Positions 54,904 to 63,199 of a stretch of DNA of 64,000 bases are shown here, piece by piece. Source of the stretch: Winogradskyella sp. PG-2 (lineage in GTDB: Bacteria > Bacteroidota > Bacteroidia > Flavobacteriales > Flavobacteriaceae). The translations under genes and the position numbers were made by a program. The stretch spans positions 680,001-744,000 of the forward strand of contig NZ_AP014583.1 of NCBI RefSeq assembly GCF_000828715.1, given 5' to 3'. Numbering within the stretch: the first letter of the stretch is position 1; the number at the start of each line of letters is the position of its first letter. The notes beneath the pieces were generated by a model. That model was not told the DNA's origin. It made no database searches and saw only the letters and a program-made list of their open reading frames with translations.

Positions 54904-55652
54904 TCCATATTTGGATACGTACGTTGCATATATTGCAAGTCACTTAACAAATAGCCTAAATGCTCTGTATGAATGCCTTCTTTACCACCTTTTTGAAAGT
55001 ATTTAGATTCTGGTATTTGAAGTGTTACTTCTTCTAAAAGTTCACCTACTTGATTATAGTAGTTATCCTTTAATTTAGTAACATCAACACCAATTCCTTG
55101 AGCAACCATAGCTTTATCCGCTTCGGTTTGATGAAACAGCTCGTCAGTGTATGTCCATAAATCATCAATGGCTTCTTGCATTTTTGTTTTACTTTTTTCT
55201 GTTCCGTCACCTAATCGTTTTACCCAATCTGAAGAGAAACGTTCATGATAACTCACCTCTTTAATGCACTTATTCGCTATTGCAGATAATATAAGATCTG
55301 AGCTTTTCTGTAATTCTGAAAGAAATGCTAAATGATATACGTCGAATAAAAACTGACGTCCTAAGGTATATGCAAAGTTTGTATTAGGTTGCTCTACTAA
55401 TAATACGTTTTTGTAATCGCGTTCTTTACGTAACATAGCAATATCATCTTCGGTTCTGTCATCTCCCGCTATCTTAGCTGCATATTGAAAGTAGCTCCTC
55501 ACTTGCCCAAATAAATCCAATGAAATATTAGTACAAGCAATATCCGTTTCTAGGCTTGGACCATGGCCGCATAATTCCCCCATTCTTTGTCCTAGAATAA
55601 GGCTGTTGTCTGCAATACCGAGTATGTAATTATATAAGTTTTCGTTTTTCAT
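54897..55652 (-). CDS. paaC: Phenylacetyl-CoA epoxygenase subunit PaaC
   Basis: A 251-aa non-catalytic subunit of the ring-1,2-phenylacetyl-CoA epoxidase. It has a ferritin-like helical fold resembling PaaA but without a full di-iron set: LILGQRMGELCGHGPSLETDIA, ISLDLFGQVRSYFQYAA, EVSYHERFSSDWVKRLGDGT. Holds PaaA in the core complex. A 100-bp gap with two hairpins separates it from paaB. Confidence 0.93.
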   Translation of the reverse strand: MKNENLYNYILGIADNSLILGQRMGELCGHGPSLETDIACTNISLDLFGQVRSYFQYAAKIAGDDRTEDDIAMLRKERDYKNVLLVEQPNTNFAYTLGRQFLFDVYHLAFLSELQKSSDLILSAIANKCIKEVSYHERFSSDWVKRLGDGTEKSKTKMQEAIDDLWTYTDELFHQTEADKAMVAQGIGVDVTKLKDNYYNQVGELLEEVTLQIPESKYFQKGGKEGIHTEHLGYLLSDLQYMQRTYPNMEW

Positions 55653-55656
55653 GTTT

Positions 55657-55729
55657 ACTTTCCGCGAAAGTGGAAATCGTTTTAATTAAACATTTAAATA
55701 ATTTTATGTGTTTCCCGATTTCTCGGGAA
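55657..55729. promoter_or_regulatory. Two hairpins in the paaB-paaC gap
   Basis: ACTTTC-CGC-GAAAGT (55657-55671) and TTCCCGA-TTTC-TCGGGAA (55712-55729) lie in the only large gap of the paa operon. Neither has a T-tail on the minus strand, so they may affect mRNA processing rather than end transcription. Confidence 0.4.
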
Positions 55730-55752
55730 TTGTAATTAGAGTAAAACTCAAA

Positions 55753-56040
55753 TTACATATGTTTTACTTCGTCTGGTAAATCATAAAATGTTGGGTGACG
55801 ATATACTTTATCTTGTGCTGGCTCGAATAGCTCACCATTATTTTCAGGATTTGACGCAGTAATGTTTTTAGATTCTACTACCCAAATACTAACACCTTCA
55901 TTTCTTCTGGTATATACATCACGTGCATTTTCTAGCGCCATATCAGAATCCGCAGCATGTAAACTACCACAGTGTCTGTGTTCTAATCCGTTTTTACTTC
56001 TAACGAAGATTTCCCATAAGGGCCATTTTTTTGTTGACAT
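55753..56040 (-). CDS. paaB: Phenylacetyl-CoA epoxygenase subunit PaaB
   Basis: A 95-aa structural subunit of the PaaABCE complex. The start ATG is at 56040 (MSTKKWPLWEIFVRSKNGLE), the conserved beginning of the family; a longer frame from 56109 lies inside paaA. Motifs HRHCGSLHAADSDMALENAR and YTRRNEGVSIWVV fit the family. It begins 10 bp after the paaA stop. Confidence 0.95.
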   Translation of the reverse strand: MSTKKWPLWEIFVRSKNGLEHRHCGSLHAADSDMALENARDVYTRRNEGVSIWVVESKNITASNPENNGELFEPAQDKVYRHPTFYDLPDEVKHM

Positions 56041-56050
56041 GATCTTATTA

Positions 56051-57007
56051 TTATACTGCTTGTTTTTCTTTTCGTTCTTGTTTCTTACTCGCATGAGCCA
56101 TTGCCGCATCTCTTACCCATTCGCCTTTCTCCCATGCTCCAACTCTTGCTTTCATTCGTTGCTTATTCATAGGCCCATGACCTTTGACAACTTGCCAAAA
56201 TTCATCCCAATCGATTTCACCGAAATCATAACTTCCACGCTCTTCATTCCATTTTAAATCTGGATCTGGGACAGTCAATCCAATTAAATCCGCTTGTGGT
56301 ACTGTTTGATCAATAAACTGTTGACGTAAATCGTCATTAGATTTACGCTTTAATTTCCATTTCATTGATTGTGCTGTATGTATAGAAACATCATCTGTTG
56401 GCCCTAACATCATTAAACTTGGCCACCACCAACGATTCAATGCATCTTGCGCCATTTCTTTTTGTTCTGGTGTTCCGTTTGCAAGCTTTATCATGATTTC
56501 ATAACCTTGACGTTGATGAAAACTTTCTTCTTTACATACACGAATCATTGCTCTAGCATAAGGACCATAAGATGTATTACATAAAGGTACTTGATTGATA
56601 ATCGCTGCACCATCCACTAACCAACCAATAGCTCCCATATCTGCCCAAGTAATAGTTGGGTAATTAAAAATACTCGAGTATTTGGCCTTACCTGTATGTA
56701 ATTGTTCATACATCTCTTCTCTAGATATACCTAAAGTTTCTGCAGCAGAATATAGATACAATCCATGACCTGCTTCATCTTGTACTTTTGCCAACAAAGC
56801 AACTTTACGACGCAACGATGGTGCTCTTGTGATCCAATTACCTTCTGGCAGCATACCTACGATTTCAGAATGTGCATGCTGAGACATTTGCCTTATATGC
56901 ATCTTACGATACTTTTCTGGCATCCAATCCTTGGGCTCAATTTTTTCATCACGTGCGATACGTGTTTCAAATTGTACTTCTAAATTTTTTATTTGTTCTT
57001 CACTCAT
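56051..57007 (-). CDS. paaA: Phenylacetyl-CoA epoxygenase catalytic subunit PaaA
   Basis: A 318-aa di-iron oxygenase subunit that puts an epoxide on the aromatic ring of phenylacetyl-CoA. The ferritin-like helices contain [18 protein letters not shown] and [15 protein letters not shown], the two E-x-x-H iron-binding motifs, plus [22 protein letters not shown] N-terminal residues ([14 protein letters not shown]). Full length for the family, 17 bp after paaE. Confidence 0.97.
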   Translation of the reverse strand: MSEEQIKNLEVQFETRIARDEKIEPKDWMPEKYRKMHIRQMSQHAHSEIVGMLPEGNWITRAPSLRRKVALLAKVQDEAGHGLYLYSAAETLGISREEMYEQLHTGKAKYSSIFNYPTITWADMGAIGWLVDGAAIINQVPLCNTSYGPYARAMIRVCKEESFHQRQGYEIMIKLANGTPEQKEMAQDALNRWWWPSLMMLGPTDDVSIHTAQSMKWKLKRKSNDDLRQQFIDQTVPQADLIGLTVPDPDLKWNEERGSYDFGEIDWDEFWQVVKGHGPMNKQRMKARVGAWEKGEWVRDAAMAHASKKQERKEKQAV

Positions 57008-57024
57008 AATTTTGAGTTTTATTT

Positions 57025-58098
57025 TTATACATCGAAATCAACAACTACTTTATCAGAAGTAGGTACTGCTTGGCAGCTTAATACTAAATTCTGCGACACT
57101 TCTTTATCGTCTAAGGCATAATTAATTTTCATTTCTACTGATCCATCAATAACCTCACATTTACAAGTACTACAAACACCACCTTTACAAGCAAATGGTA
57201 AATCCGCACCAGCGCCTAGTGCAGCATCTAAAATATTATCATATTCTTTTGTCATGGTAAATAAAAACTCTTTACCACCATCTACAATTGTTACTTCTGT
57301 ACCTTCTACATTTTGTTGCGCCAAACGCTCGGCTCTCTTAATATCTTCTTCAGATAGACCAGTTACAAATAACTCGTAATGCACCAATTCTTTTGGTAAA
57401 CCTACATTAATAAGATATTCACTAACGTAATTCACCATCTTCTCCGGTCCGCAAAGGAATACTTCATTAGTATCAGGTACATCTATAAACGTCTTGGCTA
57501 GTATCTGCATTTTTTCATCGTCAAATCGTCCATTAAACAACTCTATATCTCGTCGCTCTTTGGTTAAGAAATAATAAATTTCTAAACGTCCGAAATAAGT
57601 ATTTCTTAACTGTTCTAATTCCTCTTTGAATATAATCGATTTAGCCGTTTTATTTACATAAAACAATTTACATGTAGAATTTGGCTCAGAAGACAAATGT
57701 GCCTTTAGCATTGATAATACTGGTGTGATTCCGCTACCAGCAGCAAAGAACAAGTAATTTTTAGATGATTCTGGCATTACCTCAACACCAAAATTTCCAC
57801 TTGGTGCCATAACCTCTATATTATCACCCGAGTTTAACTCTTCATTGATATAGGTTGAAAATTTACCACCAGAAATTTGTTTAACAGCTACTTGCCATTG
57901 ACCATCTGAAGGTCCAGAACATAATGAATAGGAACGCCTAACATCTTCATCATTAATATCAGCTTTTAAGGTTAAATGTTGACCTTGTCTAAACTTAAAC
58001 TGTTCTTGCAAATTAGAAGGCACATCAAAAGTTACCACTGAAGTATCTTCGGTTTCTTTATAAATATCTGCAACTTTTAAGTTGTGAAATTCCGCCAT
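57025..58098 (-). CDS. paaE: Phenylacetyl-CoA epoxygenase reductase PaaE
   Basis: A 357-aa reductase starting at ATG 58098 ([16 protein letters not shown]); the longer frame from 58119 enters the operator. It has an FAD domain ([12 protein letters not shown]), an NAD(P)H domain ([16 protein letters not shown]) and a C-terminal plant-type 2Fe-2S ferredoxin domain with Cys in [12 protein letters not shown] and a later SCQAV. It passes electrons to PaaA. It is the first gene of the operon here, unlike in E. coli, where paaZ and paaA come first. Confidence 0.95.
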   Translation of the reverse strand: MAEFHNLKVADIYKETEDTSVVTFDVPSNLQEQFKFRQGQHLTLKADINDEDVRRSYSLCSGPSDGQWQVAVKQISGGKFSTYINEELNSGDNIEVMAPSGNFGVEVMPESSKNYLFFAAGSGITPVLSMLKAHLSSEPNSTCKLFYVNKTAKSIIFKEELEQLRNTYFGRLEIYYFLTKERRDIELFNGRFDDEKMQILAKTFIDVPDTNEVFLCGPEKMVNYVSEYLINVGLPKELVHYELFVTGLSEEDIKRAERLAQQNVEGTEVTIVDGGKEFLFTMTKEYDNILDAALGAGADLPFACKGGVCSTCKCEVIDGSVEMKINYALDDKEVSQNLVLSCQAVPTSDKVVVDFDV

Positions 58099-58117
58099 AT
58101 CGTTGTAAATATATTTC

Positions 58118-58135
58118 AACTAACAACTGTTAGTT
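58118..58135. promoter_or_regulatory. Operator palindrome 1, downstream of the paa promoter
   Basis: AACTAACA-AC-TGTTAGTT, an 18-bp dyad between the -7 box and the paaE start, at about +3 to +20 of the predicted transcript. Confidence 0.7.
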
Positions 58136-58142
58136 TGTTTTA

Positions 58143-58172
58143 CAAAGTTATTAAGTTTAATTCTAATTACAA
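58143..58172 (-). promoter_or_regulatory. Promoter of the paa operon
   Basis: On the minus strand TTG (58172-58170), a spacer of 19 bp, and TAACTTTG (58150-58143): the full Bacteroidota consensus. It is flanked on both sides by copies of one palindrome. Confidence 0.75.
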
Positions 58173-58175
58173 AAT

Positions 58176-58199
58176 AAAAACTAACAATTGTTAGTTTTT
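58176..58199. promoter_or_regulatory. Operator palindrome 2, upstream of the paa promoter
   Basis: AAAAACTAACAA / TTGTTAGTTTTT, a perfect 24-bp palindrome that overlaps the last two bases of the tetR stop codon. It shares AACTAACA-NN-TGTTAGTT with operator 1. Confidence 0.7.
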
Positions 58200-58770
58200 A
58201 TTTTGTGTAGATTCCTTTTATTAAGATTTGATTCAATGTATTAGATAAATTTTCAAGCTCTAAATCTTCCTTTTTTGGTATCCAAATGTAAAGTGAGCGC
58301 AAAGTGGTTAAAATAGAAAACATCATTACATCAGGTTTAACATTTGTTATTTTTCCTGCTGCAATACCCTGTTTAAGGATAGCAATAAAATCGTTTTCAT
58401 AATCGATACGCAGTTTTTGATAATAATCTAATTTTTCTAGAAGATGCATCCAGTCATTATTTAATGAAGCCATACCATATATGTTTTGGCTAGAAATTCT
58501 AACATGCAATTCTATAATTTGTTTAAGTTTACCAATACAATCTTCTTCTGATGATTGAATTAGTTTCATACCAGCAGTAAATTCTTCTGCCAAAGAAATT
58601 ATAATCGTATTGAGAATAGCTTGCTTAGAATTTATATGATTATAAAGACTTGCCGCCTTAATTCCCATTTCTGCAGCTAAATCTCGCATAGTGACAGCAC
58701 TATAGCCTTTTTCTTTAAAAAGCTTTGCCGCTACCCTAATAATTTCTTCTTTTCGAGTTTCTTGTTTCAA
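58198..58770 (-). CDS. TetR family transcription regulator, probable repressor of paa
   Basis: A 190-aa regulator taken from TTG 58770 (MKQETRKEEIIRVAAKLFKE); the TTG at 58806 adds 12 residues and would nearly touch the divergent gene. The helix-turn-helix is at about residues 22-48 (YSAVTMRDLAAEMGIKAASLYNHINSKQ). The C-terminal ligand domain has no recognisable signature. It lies directly upstream of the paa operon, and twin palindromes flank that operon's promoter, so it is the likely PaaR-type repressor with phenylacetyl-CoA as the inducer (inference from the paa regulators of other phyla). Confidence 0.88.
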   Translation of the reverse strand: MKQETRKEEIIRVAAKLFKEKGYSAVTMRDLAAEMGIKAASLYNHINSKQAILNTIIISLAEEFTAGMKLIQSSEEDCIGKLKQIIELHVRISSQNIYGMASLNNDWMHLLEKLDYYQKLRIDYENDFIAILKQGIAAGKITNVKPDVMMFSILTTLRSLYIWIPKKEDLELENLSNTLNQILIKGIYTK

Positions 58771-58816
58771 ACAATCATACTGTTTATTATTTGTAAATTT
58801 AAGCAAAAAAGAAGCT

Positions 58817-59122
58817 ATGGGATTTTTAGATTTTATTTTTGGAGCCGAGAAGCGACAAGTTGAACATTATATCAACAATGGAGCTGTTATTTTAGATGTG
58901 AGATCGCAACGTGAATGGGATGCTGGACATATTGAAGATTCTGTACATATTCCATTAAGTGAGTTAAATAATCGTATTGCCGAGGTGAAAAAACTTTATA
59001 AACCAGTCATTGCTTGTTGCGCTAGTGGAATACGATCTGCGAAAGCAGCAAAATTTTTAAACCTCAATAATATTGAAGCTACTAATGGTGGTGGTTGGGT
59101 AAACCTAAAAAAGAAGCTATAA
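58817..59122 (+). CDS. Rhodanese-like domain protein
   Basis: A 101-aa single rhodanese domain: AVILDVRSQREWDAGHIEDS, then the active-site loop CCASGIRSAKA with a catalytic Cys near residue 67. Members carry sulfane sulfur. It is divergent from the TetR gene and converges with the DUF4230 gene, with a 6-bp overlap of coding ends. No link to phenylacetate breakdown is known. Confidence 0.9.
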   Translation: MGFLDFIFGAEKRQVEHYINNGAVILDVRSQREWDAGHIEDSVHIPLSELNNRIAEVKKLYKPVIACCASGIRSAKAAKFLNLNNIEATNGGGWVNLKKKL

Positions 59123-59731
59123 TTTTAAAGATTGTAAAACTTCTAAGGATTCAACTGGCTTTTGATTGTATTCCAATGTCCAACCTAGAGAATTTGTTAG
59201 AATAAATAATTTTGAAAGTTCACTGATTAGTCGATTTTGAGCGTTGGACTTTAAATCTGAAGCTTCAATCTTTTTCATTAGAGACGCATTAACGGTTTCT
59301 TTTATTTCGTTGTAATCTTTTGCTTCAAACTGATTTAAAAAATCTGCTTGAATATCGTAATATTCAAAATCGGGACTAATTTTTATTTCTTCTTCTGGAA
59401 TACTTTTTATGCGAAGTGTTTTTGTTAACTCATCGACTTCATATTCAATTTTACTTAAATCGTACCCAATAGTTACATCTGCATTAACAATAACAACAGC
59501 TTTCTTTTCTGCTTCTAATAAATCCCCATAAACAGCTTTGGAATTTTTATATGTAAACACTTCACTAAAATGACCTTCAGTGACAACTAACTTACCCACG
59601 TTATTAACTTGTTCTTGGATTAAAGCAGAGTTTTCTTGAAGCGTAATTTTTTCTTCATGTTTATCTCCACAATATTTAAATGTGAATAGAACAATTAAGG
59701 TAATAATGACACCGAACAGTATTTTTCGCAT
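59117..59731 (-). CDS. DUF4230 domain protein
   Basis: A 204-aa protein with one N-terminal membrane helix (LFGVIITLIVLFTF) and a DUF4230 domain (LVVTEGHFSEVFTYKNSK, VIVNADVTIGYDLSKIEYEV, LRIKSIPEEEIKISPDFEY). The domain resembles a small SPFH-like strand-helix unit; function unknown. Its product should face the periplasm. Confidence 0.8.
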   Translation of the reverse strand: MRKILFGVIITLIVLFTFKYCGDKHEEKITLQENSALIQEQVNNVGKLVVTEGHFSEVFTYKNSKAVYGDLLEAEKKAVVIVNADVTIGYDLSKIEYEVDELTKTLRIKSIPEEEIKISPDFEYYDIQADFLNQFEAKDYNEIKETVNASLMKKIEASDLKSNAQNRLISELSKLFILTNSLGWTLEYNQKPVESLEVLQSLKL

Positions 59732-59956
59732 AGACGAATTTAATAAAAATACGACGTATTACTTAAGAAACAAGTGTATATAAATCCTGTTTTTTTGCCT
59801 TACATCGTTATCCATAGTCTATTATCCAAGAAAAATGCAACATATCCTAAATATTTAAAAATCAAAAAACTAGCCTATAACTTAGCTATAGTTAAGAATG
59901 TATTGAATTATAAACATTGCATTTTTAATCGCCTCAAACCTAAAACTGTATATATT

Positions 59957-60712
59957 ATGATTAAGAAAATATACACCCTACTCATCCTATGTTCTACCGT
60001 ATTCGGTTATGGTCAACATATTACATTATTGAAAAATTATAATCCAAAAGCTCAAGAATTAAAACATTCTTTAAACCACTCTAGAGATAGTTTGTTAATG
60101 GAATGTGAAAGCACTATTCTTAAGATAGAGATTTTTAACGAAGACTATGAGAAAACAACCATAGTAGATGCTCCTGAAATTAAAATATCGCTCATCGATC
60201 TTCCAGCTGGAAAATTTGTTATTGAAGCTAAATTAGTGGACAAAAGCATCATTATGGATTTAATAAAGTATGATTTTGAATATAAAAAATCTACTCAAAG
60301 TAAAGAAGTCGCTGAAGGAAAAGGTATGATGTTAGACGAAAATCTAAAATTGATAAAGAGTACACCTAAACGAAGTATAGAATCACTTCTAACAAGAGGA
60401 AAAAGAAAAAAAATCACAGATAGGAAGCAAAAATATTATTGGGTTATTAATGAAGTTAACAATGACCTAGGTGCTCGTAAAACTATGAAGTTAGTAAATC
60501 AGGAATCTGCAGATAAAATGATAAAAAGAAATAGACTAGAAAATAATAGTGTGGTTGGTAAATTAAACGAACTTACAGTTTGGGAAGTTTACAACACACA
60601 GCAATTTATGAAACGTCAAATCTCTAACCCTGATTTTGTTTACTCATCTTCATCAGATTTTTTCAATGTTGACCCATATTATTCTAAAGAAACCAGTATC
60701 CAAAATCCATAA
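59957..60712 (+). CDS. Secreted protein of unknown family, intact copy of a tandem pair
   Basis: A 251-aa exported protein from ATG 59957 (MIKKIYTLLILCSTVFGYGQ); the open frame runs upstream to 59774 but lacks a signal there. The mature N-terminal part (about 20-100, KAQELKHSLNHSRDSLLMEC, IEIFNEDYEKTTIVD) is beta-rich. The C-terminal part (about 160-250, KYYWVINEVNNDLGARKTM, LNELTVWEVYNTQQFMKRQ) is a separate unit. The gene at 61067 has both parts in the same order. No known family recognised. Confidence 0.65.
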   Translation: MIKKIYTLLILCSTVFGYGQHITLLKNYNPKAQELKHSLNHSRDSLLMECESTILKIEIFNEDYEKTTIVDAPEIKISLIDLPAGKFVIEAKLVDKSIIMDLIKYDFEYKKSTQSKEVAEGKGMMLDENLKLIKSTPKRSIESLLTRGKRKKITDRKQKYYWVINEVNNDLGARKTMKLVNQESADKMIKRNRLENNSVVGKLNELTVWEVYNTQQFMKRQISNPDFVYSSSSDFFNVDPYYSKETSIQNP

Positions 60713-61066
60713 TAGAACTAATTAGTAGAATACAAAAAACATGTATTTCCTAACATTTAAAGGCCCATCAAATGTTTTACTTAATTCATAACATCATAAA
60801 GCTAACTGTTTAAACCCAGTATTTTATTATCAAAAAATTACTGAAGCTTTATTTTATATCGAATATTTTGGAGCATGAACTCAAGGAATAAATAGATTCA
60901 TTTCATGGTGTCTTTTGCACTTTACATCGTTTACAAGTGCAAATCATCTAAAAAAAAGCCAAACATCTTTGATATAAAATTTAAACAACACTAGTTGATA
61001 CATTTACTATTGTAAACACAGTTTTTAGTGAATACATTGTTTCCCAAAAACAAAAACCTACTTATA
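60713..61066. other. 354-bp gap between the tandem paralogues
   Basis: AT-rich and without a credible ORF. A 9-bp inverted repeat lies at 60914-60943. TTTACATCGTT at 60921-60931 is nearly the same as CTTACATCGTT upstream of the first copy (near 59801), which may be a trace of the duplication. Nothing else is seen. Confidence 0.5.
60914..60943. repeat. Inverted repeat in the paralogue gap
   Basis: TTTGCACTT (60914-60922) / AAGTGCAAA (60935-60943), perfect, 12-nt spacer. No T-tail directly after it on the plus strand. Confidence 0.5.
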
Positions 61067-61807
61067 ATGAAGATTATATTTTCAATAGCAATATTGCTAT
61101 CTACAGCTTTGACTTATGGTCAAAAATCTACTTTAATACAAAATATTAATGTTAGAGCCAAAGAATTAAAACATAGTATAAATTCAACTGGTGACAGCTT
61201 AATTCTTGAAGGGAAAAATTCTATTGATAAAGTTGCAATCTTTAACAGTGACTTTGAAAAAACGTTCATAGTCAATAAAAACAAAGCGAAAATCCCATTA
61301 CTTAATATTCCAATTGGTCGTTTTGTCACAGAAGTTAAGCTCAATAATAAACTTATTGTTATTACACTACTTGGACACGAAAACCTGAAACCATTAGAGC
61401 AATTTTCTAAACATAAAGGGATAAAACAAACAGACACTGAAGCTATTTTTATTTCACAAAATATAGCAAAACATAAAGACTTAGTCTCAGCACCAAAAAT
61501 ATTACAAAAACCCACTAAAGCTGTTAGGTTTTATTAGATTGTAAACAAAATTTATAAGGGTTATAGTTCTAGAAAAATAATGAAAATTGGTGATCGTGAA
61601 ACAGTCTCTAAAATAATCAAACAAAATAAAATTGATCATAAAACTAAATCAGGAAAGTATAATGAACTTACTATTTGGGAAGTTTATGACACTACAAAAT
61701 TCATGAGGTTTAAAAGACAAAATCCAGATTATGCTAACGCTGAAAATGCGGATTGTTTTAATGTAATTCCATTTTTTCAAGCTCTCGTTACAATAAGTAA
61801 CGAATAA
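61067..61807 (+). pseudogene. Second copy of the tandem pair, broken by an in-frame TAG
   Basis: ATG 61067 begins MKIIFSIAILLSTALTYGQ and reads to TAG at 61535-61537. The frame then stays open, without shift, to 61807. The part after the stop (IVNKIYKGYSSRKIMKIGDR, YNELTIWEVYDTTKFMRF) matches the C-terminal unit of the first copy, and the TAG stands where that copy has Trp in YYWVINEV (TGG to TAG). It is also shorter in the middle than copy 1. The ATG at 61580 in the remainder lacks a signal peptide and is not a separate gene in my view. Confidence 0.8.
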
Positions 61808-61808
61808 T

Positions 61809-62147
61809 TTATTTCTTTTTTAAGTCTAATTTTTCTGCAAAATAATCGCAAAAATCCTTCATGGTTGCTGTCATTTTTTCATCTTGTGTGGCACGTAAAA
61901 ACGTATCACTCATTGTAACCAATGTTTGATGAAAAAACAGCTTCATTTCGTCTACAGGCATATCTTTTGTCCACAGATCAATCTTCAAAGTTTCTTGTGA
62001 TTTGCTATCCCAAACTGACAGCATTACTGCTTTAGCCTCTTCATTATTTACTCCACCATCTTGTGCAGACCAATTGAGTTTCTCTGGTACTCGATTCTCA
62101 TCAAGTTCAACATTTAGTACTATTTTAGATTTAATAATCTTAGACAT
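61809..62147 (-). CDS. gldC: Gliding motility protein GldC
   Basis: A 112-aa soluble protein matching GldC of Flavobacterium: SKIVLNVELDENRVPEKLNW, MLSVWDSKSQETLKIDLWTK and FFHQTLVTMSDTFLRAT. GldC is not essential for gliding but improves it. It is directly after gldB, with coding ends touching (62147). Confidence 0.9.
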   Translation of the reverse strand: MSKIIKSKIVLNVELDENRVPEKLNWSAQDGGVNNEEAKAVMLSVWDSKSQETLKIDLWTKDMPVDEMKLFFHQTLVTMSDTFLRATQDEKMTATMKDFCDYFAEKLDLKKK

Positions 62148-63115
62148 TACTTTTTGGGTTTAAATTTAGATTTTCTAAAAATTTCTTCAGGTTCAGTTTC
62201 TAATATTCTCATAACATTTTCACCTGTACTATCTGCATAAGCCTTTACAATTTGCCAACCTATATATTGACCTAATCGTCCTGGTGATTCATTGTCAAAC
62301 TCCATATAAAATTTAGAAAAAGGAGCATCAGCAATAAAACGATTTGGTAATTTATTATCTGTACTATATAATAATTCTTTCTCAATAAAATAACTCCAAA
62401 TTGGACTTTCATTAGCTTTAGCCCATTTTATCTGTTCTTCAGTATAACCGATTTTCTCAGCATTAGTTTTAAACGGAATCATTATATCCTTGAAGTAAAG
62501 TAACTTTCCGGAATAAATCATTTCGTCTAGTAATGTTTTTCTATTTGTTTGATAAGCATACTTCTGAGCAAAACCATTGGCAACATCTACTACAATTTGT
62601 TCCTTTTTAAAGTTTTTTGCTAAATATGCAGGAATATTACCATTAACATAAAACTTATGGTGTTCTCCTAAATAATTATCTAATGATAGAAGTAAGATAC
62701 TGTCGTTAACAATCACTTTATCTCTATATTGAACATAGTTTGTTAAAGTCACTACTCTAGGTATTGAAAAGACTTTATCATAATATTTAATGTGCTGAAA
62801 CATACTCCTCAATTCTTCTTTTATAGCCTTAAAATCTTCGAAAGTGGCATTCACCTCATTCAGAATTTCATTCTGTAAGGTATCATTTAGTCTATTCACC
62901 CATATTGAATCTGGTGTATGTTTTGAAAAGAAAAATGGAAAGGCTCGTTTTAACTTTGGCAAGTCATTTGGTGTTGCATTCAATTCTGCTTTATCAAACC
63001 GTTCAACTACAAATTTAGCTTCTATCTTAGCAATGTCAGATTCGAGTTTAGAATCTTTATTACAAGACACTAAAAACAATACTAATATTAAAATTATGTA
63101 AATTCTTAACTGCAT
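62147..63115 (-). CDS. gldB: Gliding motility lipoprotein GldB
   Basis: A 322-aa lipoprotein with lipobox FLVSC from ATG 63115 (MQLRIYIILILVLFLVSC). The open frame starts earlier, at 63184, but the consensus -7 box (63171-63164) lies inside that extension, so 63115 or the ATG at 63127 is the true start. GldB is required for gliding and for stability of the type IX secretion machinery. Conserved stretches seen: AFPFFFSKHTPDSIWV, YLGEHHKFYVNGNIPAYL and GRLGQYIGWQIVKAYAD. Confidence 0.9.
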   Translation of the reverse strand: MQLRIYIILILVLFLVSCNKDSKLESDIAKIEAKFVVERFDKAELNATPNDLPKLKRAFPFFFSKHTPDSIWVNRLNDTLQNEILNEVNATFEDFKAIKEELRSMFQHIKYYDKVFSIPRVVTLTNYVQYRDKVIVNDSILLLSLDNYLGEHHKFYVNGNIPAYLAKNFKKEQIVVDVANGFAQKYAYQTNRKTLLDEMIYSGKLLYFKDIMIPFKTNAEKIGYTEEQIKWAKANESPIWSYFIEKELLYSTDNKLPNRFIADAPFSKFYMEFDNESPGRLGQYIGWQIVKAYADSTGENVMRILETEPEEIFRKSKFKPKK

Positions 63116-63150
63116 TGGGTAAAACATTTTTAATCCTAGCACGATTGCTT

Positions 63151-63158
63151 TATTTTTG
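63151..63158 (+). promoter_or_regulatory. -7 box of the nadE promoter
   Basis: TATTTTTG, a perfect TAnnTTTG box, 41 bp before the ATG of nadE. Confidence 0.45.
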
Positions 63159-63163
63159 TTATG

Positions 63164-63171
63164 CAAAGGTA
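63164..63171 (-). promoter_or_regulatory. -7 box of the gldB promoter
   Basis: On the minus strand TACCTTTG (63171-63164), a perfect TAnnTTTG box. It lies 5 bp from the divergent nadE -7 box, so the two promoters overlap. Confidence 0.5.
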
Positions 63172-63199
63172 CACTTCTTTGCATTAAATTTTAAACATT

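Noticed and set aside
55862..56257. 131-aa plus-strand ORF over paaA/paaB
   Set aside because: It crosses two clear genes on the other strand, is rich in Ser/Phe as expected for a shadow frame, and has no promoter.
59774..59956. N-terminal extension of the first tandem copy
   Set aside because: It puts 61 residues before a clear signal peptide; the ATG at 59957 is preferred.
61580..61807. 75-aa ORF after the second tandem copy
   Set aside because: It is in the same frame as the preceding ORF and matches the C-terminal unit of the first copy, so it is the tail of a broken gene, not a new gene.
63116..63184. Longer GldB start at 63184
   Set aside because: The predicted gldB promoter lies inside this extension and the lipoprotein signal begins at 63115.
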